Shown piece by piece: positions 18,168-28,276 of a stretch of DNA of 64,000 bases. How positions within the stretch are numbered: the first letter of the stretch is position 1; every line of letters starts with the position of its first letter. Source of the DNA: Sphingobacterium micropteri (GTDB lineage: Bacteria > Bacteroidota > Bacteroidia > Sphingobacteriales > Sphingobacteriaceae); assembly GCF_014692515.1 (NCBI RefSeq), contig NZ_JACOIK010000003.1, positions 310,001 through 374,000 of the forward strand. Direction: 5' to 3'. Both the position numbers and the translations under genes were made by a program. Under the pieces are notes generated by a model, which was given only the letters and a program-made list of their open reading frames with translations, was not told the DNA's origin and made no database searches.

Positions 18168-19688
18168 ATGGCGATCATCGGAGAAATTATCAAGCGTGTA
18201 ATTGACGTGAATGGATTGATTAATAAGGATTCGACACCTTGGGAAGCGCAGAAGCAAGTTCTATTGGATTTGTTGGATGTTGCGAAAAATACGGCTTTTG
18301 GAAGAAAGTACAATTTTAGCAAGATCCTTGCCGACCCAGATGTCGTTAAACAATTCCAACGCACAGTTCCAATATTCGACTATGACAAGCTACAGACGGC
18401 GTGGTGGCATTATCTGCATGAAGGGCATCAGAATGTGACATGGCCGGGAGGACAACGCTATTTTGCCATGAGCAGTGGGACCACCAGCAATAGTAAGGCG
18501 ATTCCCGTGACAGATGACATGTTGAATTCCATCAAAAAGGCAGGGATACAACAGATATTAAGCTTGAAGAATTTTGATCTTCCAAGCGATTTTTTTGAAA
18601 AAGATATCATGATGTTAGGCAGTAGCACGAAGCTTGTGGAGCAGAATGGTTTTTTGGAAGGCGAAATCAGCGGTATATCGGCTGCTAATCTGCCTGTATG
18701 GTTTCGGAGATTCTACAAGCCTGGTAAAAAAATAGCGGATAGCAAAGATTGGGACGAGCGTCTGCATAAGATAGCGCGCGCGGCAAAGAAATGGGATATC
18801 GGAAGCATGACTGGCATCCCCTCGTGGTCGGAAATTTTGATTAAAGAAATCATCCATCAGAATAAGGCGGATACGATACATGACATCTGGCCTAACCTAC
18901 AAGTATACAGCACGGGTGGGGTGGCTTTCGGGCCATACCGTAAGAGCTTTGAAAAGCTATTTGCAAAACCTATGATTTATATAGACACCTATTTGGCGTC
19001 AGAAGGTTATTTGGCAACCCAGAAACGACCAGACACCGACTCCATGGCACTCATTACCAACAATGGGATTTTCTTTGAGTTTGTTCCTTTCACGTCTGAT
19101 AATATGGATGAAGAAGGATGTGTAAAACAACATGCGCCCACGTTAACGATTCAAGAGGTGGAAGAGGAGGTCGAATATGTATTATTAATTTCTACTGTAG
19201 CAGGTGCTTGGCGTTATATGATAGGAGATACGGTTGTTGTCACAGATAGAGAGCGTGCAGAGATTATTATCAGCGGACGTACAAAACATTTTCTCAATGT
19301 GGTTGGTGAACAGCTGTCCGTGCATCAAATGAATCAGGCAATTCAAAAATTGCAAAAGCAGTTTGGCTTAGAAATCCGAGAGTTTACAGTTGCCTCTATT
19401 CGCCGTGGTGAGCGCTATATCAATAAATGGTATCTTGGAGCAGATCAAGCATATCCGGTCTCTACAGAAATTATAGAAGCATTTGATACAGCATTGCAAG
19501 AAAACAATAAAAATTATACTGTCGCGAGACGCCAGACACTAGACGGCATAGAAGTGGAAATCATACCAATAACGCACTTTCATCAGTGGAGTGAACATTA
19601 TAAAAAGTTGGGCGGGCAGGCCAAAATACCACGTGTTATGAATGCAGAAGATTTTGAAGCATTCGAGGCTTTCATAAGGGAATTGTGA
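18168..19688 (+). CDS. GH3-family acyl-adenylating protein
   Basis: 506 residues from the ATG at 18168; a longer frame from 18072 lacks family similarity. The N-terminus (MAIIGEIIKRVIDVNG) and the adenylate-forming A3-like motif SSGTTSNSKAIPVT are typical of bacterial GH3 auxin-responsive-promoter-family proteins, which in plants conjugate amino acids to acyl substrates through an adenylate. The bacterial substrate is unknown. The C-terminal half contains GDTVVVTDRE and SGRTKHFLNVVGEQLS as expected. Confidence 0.9.
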   Translation: MAIIGEIIKRVIDVNGLINKDSTPWEAQKQVLLDLLDVAKNTAFGRKYNFSKILADPDVVKQFQRTVPIFDYDKLQTAWWHYLHEGHQNVTWPGGQRYFAMSSGTTSNSKAIPVTDDMLNSIKKAGIQQILSLKNFDLPSDFFEKDIMMLGSSTKLVEQNGFLEGEISGISAANLPVWFRRFYKPGKKIADSKDWDERLHKIARAAKKWDIGSMTGIPSWSEILIKEIIHQNKADTIHDIWPNLQVYSTGGVAFGPYRKSFEKLFAKPMIYIDTYLASEGYLATQKRPDTDSMALITNNGIFFEFVPFTSDNMDEEGCVKQHAPTLTIQEVEEEVEYVLLISTVAGAWRYMIGDTVVVTDRERAEIIISGRTKHFLNVVGEQLSVHQMNQAIQKLQKQFGLEIREFTVASIRRGERYINKWYLGADQAYPVSTEIIEAFDTALQENNKNYTVARRQTLDGIEVEIIPITHFHQWSEHYKKLGGQAKIPRVMNAEDFEAFEAFIREL

Positions 19689-19702
19689 TAATATATAATC
19701 AG

Positions 19703-20377
19703 TTAATTATCTTCTCCTTGCGTGCTTTGAGCTAATGCAGTTTCATCGGCTAAAAGTTCCTCTTTTTCCGGTTGCGTTTTCTTTTCCATTTCGGATACCA
19801 ATTCGACAATATCGTCTGGCGAAAGATAGAGACGGGCGATCTTTTCTTTATAGCGGGAGGATAATTCACTGTGTCCAAGGATAAATTCCTTGGTAGATAA
19901 AATATAGGAAGCCATGCCCCGGTTGACGGCAAACGTATCTGCTACGCGTTCAGCTTTACGTACATACCGTTTGGATAACCAATACAACAACCCAAATTTT
20001 GCTACTCCCCACAGCGTTCGCTGTTCGTAATCCATGATATGACCTAGTTCATGTCCAAGCCATCCAATCAGTACGTCTTTCGGTAAATGGTGAATGGGCT
20101 CGATACTTTGAGTAAGTTTAAAAACCGGACTGATTAAAATATCATATACGCGTTTATTACGGGATTGGAGTAAGGTACCCACTACGGGGCGTGCCGCCAT
20201 CACTGATTTCTTAAGTTTTTGGCTAAATATAAACCGGATGTGTGTATGCGCTAATTCTGGATAGTGAGATAGCGCCGCAAACACCAATTGCTCAATAACT
20301 TTGGGAATTTCCTTGTTTTTAGAAAATGCCTGTAACTGTCCATTTATAGTTGTTTCGGTATCGGTATAAATGCCCAT
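19703..20377 (-). CDS. HExxH metalloprotease-like protein
   Basis: 224 residues with a zinc-peptidase signature in IGWLGHELGHIMDYEQ and a downstream RKAERVADTFAVNRG that could supply the third ligand region, a pattern like M48/M78-type gluzincins. One hydrophobic stretch around LLYWLSKRY is short. I cannot assign a substrate. The gene is convergent with the GH3 gene (14 bp) and starts 71 bp from the rpoN stop on the same strand. Confidence 0.75.
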   Translation of the reverse strand: MGIYTDTETTINGQLQAFSKNKEIPKVIEQLVFAALSHYPELAHTHIRFIFSQKLKKSVMAARPVVGTLLQSRNKRVYDILISPVFKLTQSIEPIHHLPKDVLIGWLGHELGHIMDYEQRTLWGVAKFGLLYWLSKRYVRKAERVADTFAVNRGMASYILSTKEFILGHSELSSRYKEKIARLYLSPDDIVELVSEMEKKTQPEKEELLADETALAQSTQGEDN

Positions 20378-20433
20378 AAGCTTTTTATCATAGTAACAAA
20401 GAGCGGCCGAAATTGTTGTCGATAAAATGATGG

Positions 20434-20462
20434 TATAAAAAAAGGAGCTTAAAGCTCCTTTC
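20434..20462 (-). terminator. rpoN terminator overlapping its stop codon
   Basis: AAAGGAGCTTTAAGCTCCTTT on the minus strand forms a compact stem followed by seven T. The rpoN stop codon sits in the loop, so coding end and terminator are the same sequence. Confidence 0.8.
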
Positions 20463-21912
20463 TTAGTCTTGCCACCGGGATATTCATTGCTTCTCGGTAT
20501 TTAGCCACGGTGCGTCTGGCAATGGTATACCCTTTCTCTTTTAAGATTTCTGTTAATTTTTCATCTGCCAGCGGCTTGCGTTTATCCTCGTTGGCAATGC
20601 ATTCCTCTAATATTTTCTTTACTTCTTTATTGGAAACCTCCTCGCCTGAATCAGTTTGGATCGCTTCCGAAAAGAAAGATTTCAGCAGAAAAGTGCCAAA
20701 TTCAGTCTGTACATATTTGGAATTGGCAACTCGGGATACAGTTGAAATATCCATTTCGATCTTGTCTGCTATATCTTTTAATATCATGGGTTTAAGTAGC
20801 CGCTCATCGCCTGTAAGGAAATAATCGTATTGATATTCCATAATAGCATTCATGGTCTTCAACAGCGTTTGTTGTCGCTGCTTAATAGCGTCTATAAACC
20901 ATTTGGCAGAATCCAGTTTTTGTTTGACAAATTGTACGGCCTCTTTCATTTTTTTATCCGTCTTTTCTGCTTTTTCATAGTGCTCAAACATCTCCTGGTA
21001 AGAGCGGGATACACGTAATTCTGGGGCATTTCTTCCATTGAGTGTCAGATGAAGTATGCCGTCATTATTCGTGATATGGAAATCGGGGATAATATGGAGT
21101 TGTTTACCTGCTGAAGCACCCGAATCTCCTGGTTTTGGATTTAATTTGAGAATCTCGTTGATGATATCCTTAAGTTCTTCTGAATTTACCCCCAATTGCT
21201 TTTCTATCTTGTCATAATGTTTTTTGGTGAACTCATCAAGATAATTTTCAACAACTTTAATGGCTTGATTAATAATCGGATTATTTTGATCTTTCTTACG
21301 TAATTGTATAAGTAAACATTCCTGTAAATCACGTGCTCCGATACCAGCGGGTTCAAAATCTTGAATCACTTTTAATATAGCTTCTACCTCGGTTTCTTCA
21401 GCTATCACATTTTGCGAAAAAGCAAGATCATCAATCAACGAAAGGATGGGACGTCTTAAATAGCCATCATCGTCCAGACTACCAATAATCTGTTGTCCGA
21501 CAAGATAATCTTTATCTGATAAAGCTAGTAGATCCAATTGGTTTTGCAATGATTCGAAAAACGAATCTTGGACAGCTATCGGAATCTCTTTTCTGTCTTC
21601 ATCATCGTCACTTCCATAATTGGTCGAATAATCGTTGTAATCATCTTCTTGGATATATTCATCTACACTAAATTCTTCATCGAAATCGCTTTCTTTGTTT
21701 TCGAAATTCTCGTCCGGATCATGATCTGGGTATTCCTCAACGGGATCATTCATATTCGTTAAACTTCCATCCTCCAACGCTGGGTTTTCCTCTAATTCCT
21801 CTTTGATACGAGCATCCAGAGAAACTGTGGGCACCTGTAGCAGTTTTATAAACTGAATTTGTTGCGGAGAGAGTTTCTGTAATAATTTTTGCTGTAATGT
21901 CTGTTTTAACAT
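20449..21912 (-). CDS. rpoN: RNA polymerase sigma-54 factor
   Basis: 487 residues. Region I is Gln/Leu-rich (LQQKLLQKLSPQQIQFIKLL), region II is acidic (residues 50–110), then the core-binding domain, and the C-terminal RpoN box ARRTVAKYR at about residues 465–473, which contacts the -24 element. Complete and of normal length. It is divergent from the penicillin-binding protein gene. Confidence 0.97.
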   Translation of the reverse strand: MLKQTLQQKLLQKLSPQQIQFIKLLQVPTVSLDARIKEELEENPALEDGSLTNMNDPVEEYPDHDPDENFENKESDFDEEFSVDEYIQEDDYNDYSTNYGSDDDEDRKEIPIAVQDSFFESLQNQLDLLALSDKDYLVGQQIIGSLDDDGYLRRPILSLIDDLAFSQNVIAEETEVEAILKVIQDFEPAGIGARDLQECLLIQLRKKDQNNPIINQAIKVVENYLDEFTKKHYDKIEKQLGVNSEELKDIINEILKLNPKPGDSGASAGKQLHIIPDFHITNNDGILHLTLNGRNAPELRVSRSYQEMFEHYEKAEKTDKKMKEAVQFVKQKLDSAKWFIDAIKQRQQTLLKTMNAIMEYQYDYFLTGDERLLKPMILKDIADKIEMDISTVSRVANSKYVQTEFGTFLLKSFFSEAIQTDSGEEVSNKEVKKILEECIANEDKRKPLADEKLTEILKEKGYTIARRTVAKYREAMNIPVARLRKEL

Positions 21913-22137
21913 GCTCTATGCTTCTTTGCATGGTAAAAATACTTAAATAAATCAGAAAACTAAAGTATACAATAACCGGTTGATCTAAAATAGGTATAAT
22001 TATTGATAGCGCGTTCGGTATCGATATGGGATTTACGTCTACACATTAAATGTTAAAATACGTTAATTTCAAAAGCCAGAATCTGTTTTTTTACCTTGTG
22101 TAGCTGTTTTTAGAAAAACAATTTCCATATTTACCGT

Positions 22138-24468
22138 ATGTTTAAAAGGGTTAAAAGCAAAGTCGTCCGCTATTTTTTAATAGTGGTTTATAGCCTTATT
22201 CTAGTGGTATGTGCTGTGCAGTTAAACTTCTTATGGCTGTTTGGGTATTCGCCAACCAAAAAAGACATTGTTCTGCCTACGCTCCATATTTCGTCAGAGT
22301 TATACACCGCGGATTCTGTACTGATAGGACGTTATTTTGAGGAGGATAGAGATCCTGTGGACTATGATAGCATTTCAGAAAACATATTAAATGCTCTTAT
22401 TGCTACGGAAGACGTTCGTTTTTATAAGCATAATGGAGTAGATTTTATTGGTTTGTTTTCCAGTGCTGTATCCACCCTAAGAGGCGATAAGCGAGGTGGA
22501 AGTACCATTACCCAACAGCTTGCCAAGAACCTATACCGAACACGATATAATCAATCTCAGGGTTTACTCGGCCACATTCCAGGCTTGCGTATGGGCGTGA
22601 CGAAATTTAAAGAATGGATGACCGCTTATAAACTGGAGAGCAAATACGAAAAAAACGAGATTATTACCATGTATCTAAATACCGTATCGTTTAGTAATAA
22701 TGCTTATGGTATTAAATCTGCTTCATTACGCTATTTCAATAAGCAGCCTAATGCACTATCTGCTGCCGAATCGGCTGTGTTGATCGGAATGTTAAAGGGA
22801 ACAACACTCTATAATCCTATCCGTAATCCGGATAAATCAATAGAGCGCAGAAATATTGTATTGAGACAGATGCAGAAAGAGGGGTATATCAGCAAAGAGC
22901 AATATCAATCCTTTTCCAAAGAACCATTGGACCTGAACGTTAATAATCCCGAACGAGGAGGTACGAATGATTCTTATCTGCGGACGGCTGTCGAAAAATG
23001 GCTTGAAAAGTGGAGTGAGGAAAAGGGGATTGATATTTATACAGCCGGTTTAAAAATTTATACAACCATCGATTCTCGTATGCAGCAATTGGCCGAGGAA
23101 ACAATCGTGAAGCAAATGAAGGGGTTGCAAGAGCGATTAGATAATACTTGGCGAAATGAGGAACCGTGGCGAGATAAAAGCGGGGCTATAATTCCTGGTT
23201 TTTTAGAAGACAAGGCGCGAAAGTTACCGATCTTTGCCGCATTGATGGAACAACATAAGGGGGACGAAGAAAAGGTATTTCAACTTTTGCGAGAACCCAA
23301 AAAAATGAAAATTTTTACTTGGGAAGGAGATGAGGAAGTAGAAATGTCGACAATGGACTCTTTGAAACATTACGTGAGTATGTTGAATACCGGGATGATG
23401 GCCATGGATCCTTATAACGGCAAGATTAAGGTATGGATAGGGGGAATCAACCATCGTTATTATAAATTCGATCATGTAAATCAGGCAAAGCGACAAGCGG
23501 GATCTACTTTTAAGCCTTTTGTTTACTTAACAGCGTTGGAAAATGGTATGGAGCCTTGTGATCAATATGAAGATAAGCCTGTGCGATTAGATTTTGTAAA
23601 TAAACAGGGTGAAAAGGAGGTTTGGGAACCTAAAAATGCGGATTGGAATTTTTCTTATCGCAACATGTCGCTTCGTTGGGCAATGGCTCGTTCTTTAAAT
23701 ACGATAACGGCGCAGATAACACGGGATGTGGGCTGGGATAAAATTGTGGAAACCGCGCATCGTTGTGGAATTGAGAGCCATTTGGAATCTGTGCCTTCTG
23801 TAGGGCTAGGTTCAAACGATGTATCGGTGTTTGAAATGGTAAATGCTTATGCGACGTTTATGAATGAGGGCAAGCGGGTAGAGCCTATTTTGGTGTCTGA
23901 AATTTATGATAATAGTGGAAAGCGGATTGCATCTTTCCAAACAACGGAAAAACAAGTTGTGGATCCGGAAAATGCCTGGTTAATGACGTATATGTTGCGG
24001 GGTACGATCGAAGAACCGGAAGGGACTTCGCAAGCATTATGGGAATGGGATCTATTTGGTCATGAAAATCAAATCGGAGGGAAAACAGGGACTTCTTCTG
24101 ATTACGTGGACGGATGGTATATGGGGGTTACAAAAGATTTAGTTGCAGGTGTTTGGGTGGGGTGTGATGAACAAAGTATTCGTTTTAAAAGTTCGCAGAC
24201 AGGAGAGGGATCTAAAACGGCTTTGCCGATTTATGCTACTTTTATGGAAGAACTCTATAAACAACCGGAACTAGGTGTGACCAAAGGAAAATTTCCAGAC
24301 CCGAAAGTGGAGATTAATAAAAAATACAATTGTCCTAGTCCACGGATTCGGATAGAGGTGCCAAGTGATAGTGCAGCAGTAGAATTGGATACCGAAGATA
24401 GCGGTACGGAAATCTTGTTAACATTGCCAGAAGTAGAGGGTACGGAAAGAAACGAAATAGAAAGATAA
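22138..24468 (+). CDS. Class A penicillin-binding protein (PBP1A-like)
   Basis: 776-residue bifunctional peptidoglycan synthase anchored by one N-terminal membrane helix (YFLIVVYSLILVVCAVQLNF). The glycosyltransferase domain has ATEDVRFYKHNGVDF and GGSTITQQLAKNLYR. The transpeptidase has the active Ser456 in STFK, the RSLNT motif and KTGTSSDY near residue 650. Catalytic residues are all present. It is divergent from rpoN and followed by a promoter-like TATTTTTG box in front of the next gene. Confidence 0.95.
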   Translation: MFKRVKSKVVRYFLIVVYSLILVVCAVQLNFLWLFGYSPTKKDIVLPTLHISSELYTADSVLIGRYFEEDRDPVDYDSISENILNALIATEDVRFYKHNGVDFIGLFSSAVSTLRGDKRGGSTITQQLAKNLYRTRYNQSQGLLGHIPGLRMGVTKFKEWMTAYKLESKYEKNEIITMYLNTVSFSNNAYGIKSASLRYFNKQPNALSAAESAVLIGMLKGTTLYNPIRNPDKSIERRNIVLRQMQKEGYISKEQYQSFSKEPLDLNVNNPERGGTNDSYLRTAVEKWLEKWSEEKGIDIYTAGLKIYTTIDSRMQQLAEETIVKQMKGLQERLDNTWRNEEPWRDKSGAIIPGFLEDKARKLPIFAALMEQHKGDEEKVFQLLREPKKMKIFTWEGDEEVEMSTMDSLKHYVSMLNTGMMAMDPYNGKIKVWIGGINHRYYKFDHVNQAKRQAGSTFKPFVYLTALENGMEPCDQYEDKPVRLDFVNKQGEKEVWEPKNADWNFSYRNMSLRWAMARSLNTITAQITRDVGWDKIVETAHRCGIESHLESVPSVGLGSNDVSVFEMVNAYATFMNEGKRVEPILVSEIYDNSGKRIASFQTTEKQVVDPENAWLMTYMLRGTIEEPEGTSQALWEWDLFGHENQIGGKTGTSSDYVDGWYMGVTKDLVAGVWVGCDEQSIRFKSSQTGEGSKTALPIYATFMEELYKQPELGVTKGKFPDPKVEINKKYNCPSPRIRIEVPSDSAAVELDTEDSGTEILLTLPEVEGTERNEIER

Positions 24469-24472
24469 TTTG

Positions 24473-24480
24473 TATTTTTG
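24473..24480 (+). promoter_or_regulatory. -7 element downstream of the PBP gene
   Basis: TATTTTTG matches TAnnTTTG. No TTG is seen at the proper -33 distance. It precedes a 31-codon frame and the large protein gene at 24667. Confidence 0.4.
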
Positions 24481-24502
24481 AGAAAAGACTAATCTTTAAT
24501 TA

Positions 24503-24598
24503 TGAAATACCCACGTTTAGAAAACACTAACACCGATGAAAATAACCGAGCTTGCGAGCTCATCGAAGATAATCTGGGTATTCCATATGGCCATTGAA
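24503..24598 (+). other. Possible 31-codon leader ORF with imperfect direct repeat
   Basis: An ATG 22 nt after the TATTTTTG box opens a 31-residue frame ending in LGIPYGH. A second, overlapping short frame at about 24584–24640 includes a repeated DNA stretch (ACCGAG...GAGCTCAT at about 24546 and 24607). Whether either is translated is unknown. Confidence 0.3.
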
Positions 24599-24666
24599 AG
24601 AAAAACCGAGTGTAACGAGCTCATTTATGCGATTGAAATCTAACCCTCATAAATAATTATTTACAT

Positions 24667-27600
24667 ATGAAATATTCATCTCCACATCGGACGATTAAAA
24701 AGCAGATTCAAAGTGAGGATATGTGTGTTGAGAAGTGCTTGACAAGAATTAAGCAGGCGATCGCAGTGATGGTGCTATTATTGCTGATGCCCGATATTGC
24801 TTCGGCGCAATATTTTGGCCAGAATAAAATGCGTTATAAAAAGCTGGATTTTAATGTGAAGGAAACACCGCATTTTGAAATGTATAGTTATCTTAAAAAC
24901 GATAGCATGATGACGTGGTTGGCGAAAGAATCAGAAGTGTGGTACAATATGCATCAGCAAGTCTTTCAAGACACGTTTTTGCGTAAAAACCCGCTTATTA
25001 TTTATAACAATCATCCGGAGTTTCAACAAACTACCGCCATATCGGGTGAAATATCTGTTGGTACAGGAGGTGTGACGGAGGCGTTCAAGCAGCGCGTGGT
25101 GATGCCAATCATGCAGATTAATCACCAAACGAGACACGTATTGGGGCACGAAATGGTGCACGCTTTCCAGTTCCGTATGTTGATGGAAGGAAGAGATACG
25201 ACACGTTTGGAAAATGTTGGAAATATCCCGTTGTGGATGGTGGAGGGAATGGCAGAGTACCTGTCTATCGGGAAAAAAGACGCCTTTACAGCGATGTGGA
25301 TGCGGGATGCGTATGCACGTAATGATATTCCGTCGTTAAAGCAACTAACAGAACAATCGTATAATTATTTCCCTTATCGTTATGGTCAAGCTTTTTTAGC
25401 GTTTATCGGTGCTACCTATGGCGACACGGTCATCATGCCGATGTTTATGGAAACAGCGAAATATGGTTATGAAATGGGAATACGTCGTGTTTTTGGTTAT
25501 GATGCACAAACCATGTCGACTTTGTGGCGAAACACGATGGAATCTACTTTTAAAGCGCTAAATAAAGACACGACTTCCCGTCCTATCGGGCAAGCCTTGA
25601 TTACGCCAAAGAATGCAGGTCGTATGAACGTTGCGCCGGCAATCTCTCCGGATGGACGTTTAGTCGCATTTATGTCGGAAAAGGACCTTTTCGGTATCGA
25701 TCTCTTTTTAGCAGACGCACAAACGGGTAAGATATTGCGGAAGTTGGGAAGCCGAACAACAAATCAAGATATTGATGAGTTTAGTTATCTGGAATCCGCA
25801 GGAGATTTTTCAGCCGATAGCCGATATTTTGCTTTCAGTGTATTTAGTGAAGGGAAAAATAAATTGATGATCATCGATGTGCAGACGGGAAAAACCGTTG
25901 CGCTCGAAGCGATGGGCGATATTGTAGAATTTACAAATATCAATTTTGCTCCTGACGGCGACCGCGTAGCATTTTCGGGATTAAAAGAAGGGCAAAGTGA
26001 TATTTATATCTATAACTTCAAAACAAAGGAATTGGAACAATTGACGAATGATAAATATTCTGATTTCCAGCCTAGTTTTTCGCCTGATGGAAAAACGATT
26101 GTTTTCAGTACAGATAGAATGTCATTGGAAAGTGCTTCGCGTTCTGTCGACATTCCGATGGGAATGGCAACGATTGATGTGGCTACAAAGGAAGTAACAG
26201 CTATCGATATTTTTCCGGGGGCAAACAATCTAAATCCACATTTTTCAGGGGATGGAATGCATATTTATTTCTTATCCAATGGAGATGGTTATCGCAATAT
26301 GTTCCGTTATTCGCGGAAAGAAGGAGTAGTGGAGCGGCTTACTGATTACTTTACGGGTATTAGTGGTATTACAGAATATTCACCCGCGATGAGTATATCG
26401 CGCAATGATGATATTGTGTACTCTTATTTTAAAGGTAATCAATACAGTATTTATAAAGCAAATGCATCAGATTTTGAGCCTGAAGTGGTAGATGCCGGCA
26501 TTTCTGACTTTACGGCGGCAATGTTACCGCCAAATGTAGATCGTGGTGTCAATGTGGTCAATACAAATTTGCAAAACTTTAATGCCTATCGACGTATTAA
26601 TGAATCCATGATACGGCCAGTGCCTTATCGTTCGAAATTCAAACTTGACTATTTAGCGAATTCGGGTGTAGGAATGACTGTTGGTACGCGCTATGGAGCT
26701 GGAATGGCAGGTGGTATTTTTGGTATTTTCTCCGATATTCTCGGCTACAACCAGATTTACTCTACTTTGAATATCAACGGAGAGGTACAGGATTTCGGCG
26801 GACAAGTGGCTTATGTAAACCAACGAAGCCGCTGGAATTGGGGTGGGTCGTTTTCACATATTCCTTATCGTAGTGGGTTTCGGATGTATGAAATGGATGA
26901 TTTAGGTAGGGGACCTGAACTGGTACTTAGTGACTACATCATCCGCCAATTTGAGACGCAATTCGATGCCTTCGTAGCTTATCCATTTAATAGACATCAT
27001 CGGTTCGAAATCGGCGGAGCTTTGGCTCGTTATGGCTATAGTGTGGAAAAATGGCAACAGAGTTACTTCAGTTTTGGTTTCGTAGATCGTAAACGATTGT
27101 CTAATGAGGAGGCAATGGATTTACTTGGGTTTAGCTTGGATCCCCTCGTTATGCAGCAGATTAGTGCGGCTTTTGTGGGCGATAATTCGATATTTGGTTT
27201 GACCGCTCCGTTGCAGGGGTTTCGCTACCGCTTGTCTGCTGGACAATATTTTGGTGATATTAACATGCGGGCTTATAATGTCGATTTACGACGTTATCTA
27301 CGCTTTAAACCGGTGACAATAGCTGCACGGACTTACGCTTATATCCGTTCGGGAGACGATGAAAATCGCTTACGAGGTAATTATATAGGTTATCCATTTT
27401 TCGTTCGAGGTTACGACAATCTAAGTCGCGACCGCGTTGGGAATATTTCGTTTGATGATTTAATGGGGTCTCGCGTATTGGTGGGTAACTTTGAGGTTCG
27501 TTTACCGTTTACAGGACCTGAAAAACTTGCTGCCATAAAATCGGGTTTGTTGTTCTCTGACCTTAATCTCTTCTTTGATGCCGGATTGGCGTGGAATAAT

Positions 27601-27861
27601 GGAAATAAAATTGTGAGCAATCTGGATAAAAAACCACGAGTTCAACAGCTTAATCCAGATGGATCGCCAATGCTTGATCAAAATGGAATGCCTGTTTACG
27701 GATATGATAGAAACTACCGTGTACCGGTATTCAGCGCGGGAATATCCATGCGGGTAAATTTATTCGGAGCTATGATTCTCGAACCTTATTATGCAATACC
27801 GTTTGTGTCGTCGAGAACGAAATTTGGAACATTTGGATTAAACTTCATGCCGGGCTGGTAG
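24667..27861 (+). CDS. Secreted gluzincin/beta-propeller/outer-membrane-barrel fusion protein
   Basis: 1064 residues (start at 24667, or at the in-frame ATG 24721). A signal region (AVMVLLLLMPDIASAQ) is followed by a peptidase-MA-like domain with HEMVHAFQ (HEMVH at about 161–165) and WMVEGMAEYL downstream. Next come repeated TolB/WD40-type units (ISPDGRLVAFMS, FSADSRYFAFSV, FAPDGDRVAFSG, FSPDGKTIVFST). The last 400 residues are rich in aromatic beta strands and end in FGTFGLNFMPGW, consistent with a BamA-like outer-membrane barrel. Known as a common Bacteroidota architecture; the substrate is unknown. Confidence 0.85.
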   Translation: MKYSSPHRTIKKQIQSEDMCVEKCLTRIKQAIAVMVLLLLMPDIASAQYFGQNKMRYKKLDFNVKETPHFEMYSYLKNDSMMTWLAKESEVWYNMHQQVFQDTFLRKNPLIIYNNHPEFQQTTAISGEISVGTGGVTEAFKQRVVMPIMQINHQTRHVLGHEMVHAFQFRMLMEGRDTTRLENVGNIPLWMVEGMAEYLSIGKKDAFTAMWMRDAYARNDIPSLKQLTEQSYNYFPYRYGQAFLAFIGATYGDTVIMPMFMETAKYGYEMGIRRVFGYDAQTMSTLWRNTMESTFKALNKDTTSRPIGQALITPKNAGRMNVAPAISPDGRLVAFMSEKDLFGIDLFLADAQTGKILRKLGSRTTNQDIDEFSYLESAGDFSADSRYFAFSVFSEGKNKLMIIDVQTGKTVALEAMGDIVEFTNINFAPDGDRVAFSGLKEGQSDIYIYNFKTKELEQLTNDKYSDFQPSFSPDGKTIVFSTDRMSLESASRSVDIPMGMATIDVATKEVTAIDIFPGANNLNPHFSGDGMHIYFLSNGDGYRNMFRYSRKEGVVERLTDYFTGISGITEYSPAMSISRNDDIVYSYFKGNQYSIYKANASDFEPEVVDAGISDFTAAMLPPNVDRGVNVVNTNLQNFNAYRRINESMIRPVPYRSKFKLDYLANSGVGMTVGTRYGAGMAGGIFGIFSDILGYNQIYSTLNINGEVQDFGGQVAYVNQRSRWNWGGSFSHIPYRSGFRMYEMDDLGRGPELVLSDYIIRQFETQFDAFVAYPFNRHHRFEIGGALARYGYSVEKWQQSYFSFGFVDRKRLSNEEAMDLLGFSLDPLVMQQISAAFVGDNSIFGLTAPLQGFRYRLSAGQYFGDINMRAYNVDLRRYLRFKPVTIAARTYAYIRSGDDENRLRGNYIGYPFFVRGYDNLSRDRVGNISFDDLMGSRVLVGNFEVRLPFTGPEKLAAIKSGLLFSDLNLFFDAGLAWNNGNKIVSNLDKKPRVQQLNPDGSPMLDQNGMPVYGYDRNYRVPVFSAGISMRVNLFGAMILEPYYAIPFVSSRTKFGTFGLNFMPGW

Positions 27862-27910
27862 TCCAATAAGAAGATGTGCGGATAGATTAGTGTTTAAGAA
27901 AGGTTGTTAA

Positions 27911-27953
27911 AGGTCGTTGTTTATGATTTAAGCATAAACAACGACTTTTTTAT
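27911..27953. terminator. Bidirectional terminator between convergent genes
   Basis: A 13-bp perfect stem (GTCGTTGTTTATG pairing with CATAAACAACGAC) with a 7-nt loop, flanked by AAAG and a run of T, serves both the large protein gene and the GIY-YIG gene. The GIY-YIG stop codon lies in it. Confidence 0.85.
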
Positions 27954-28257
27954 GCTCGATTTTATCTCGATAAGCTGGAGAGATGTTAAGATTGAGCCAA
28001 TTTGGGTTTTTTAGGCGAATAAGTTTTTCCCGTTGCATCCGGGTAAAGTGACGCAATGTGTTGTGATAGGAAAGTGCCATTTCTCTGCTTTCGAATATTT
28101 CCATATAAACTACATTACTTAGTTTAGGCGAACGGTTAAATAAAACGGAAGATGTGTGATGTATCTCCTGTAAGCGAGTAGGCATATCGGTGCAGTATCC
28201 GACTTCGAGATATGCCCGGTTGCTATTCGTGATAATATATACAATATGTGTTTCCAT
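27928..28257 (-). CDS. GIY-YIG-like protein with degenerate motif
   Basis: 109 residues resembling small GIY-YIG nuclease-fold proteins: VYIITNSNRAYLEVGYC replaces the usual GIY...YIG strands, followed by TRLQEIHH (the Arg helix), then MALSYHNTLRHF and NPNWLNLN. The YIG tract reads EVG and the usual catalytic Glu region has no clear Glu, so nuclease activity is doubtful. It is divergent from the XRE-S24 gene; the shared 113-bp region holds operator-like repeats. Confidence 0.7.
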   Translation of the reverse strand: METHIVYIITNSNRAYLEVGYCTDMPTRLQEIHHTSSVLFNRSPKLSNVVYMEIFESREMALSYHNTLRHFTRMQREKLIRLKNPNWLNLNISPAYRDKIEHKKVVVYA

Positions 28258-28276
28258 GTGTTAATTGATCTTTATG

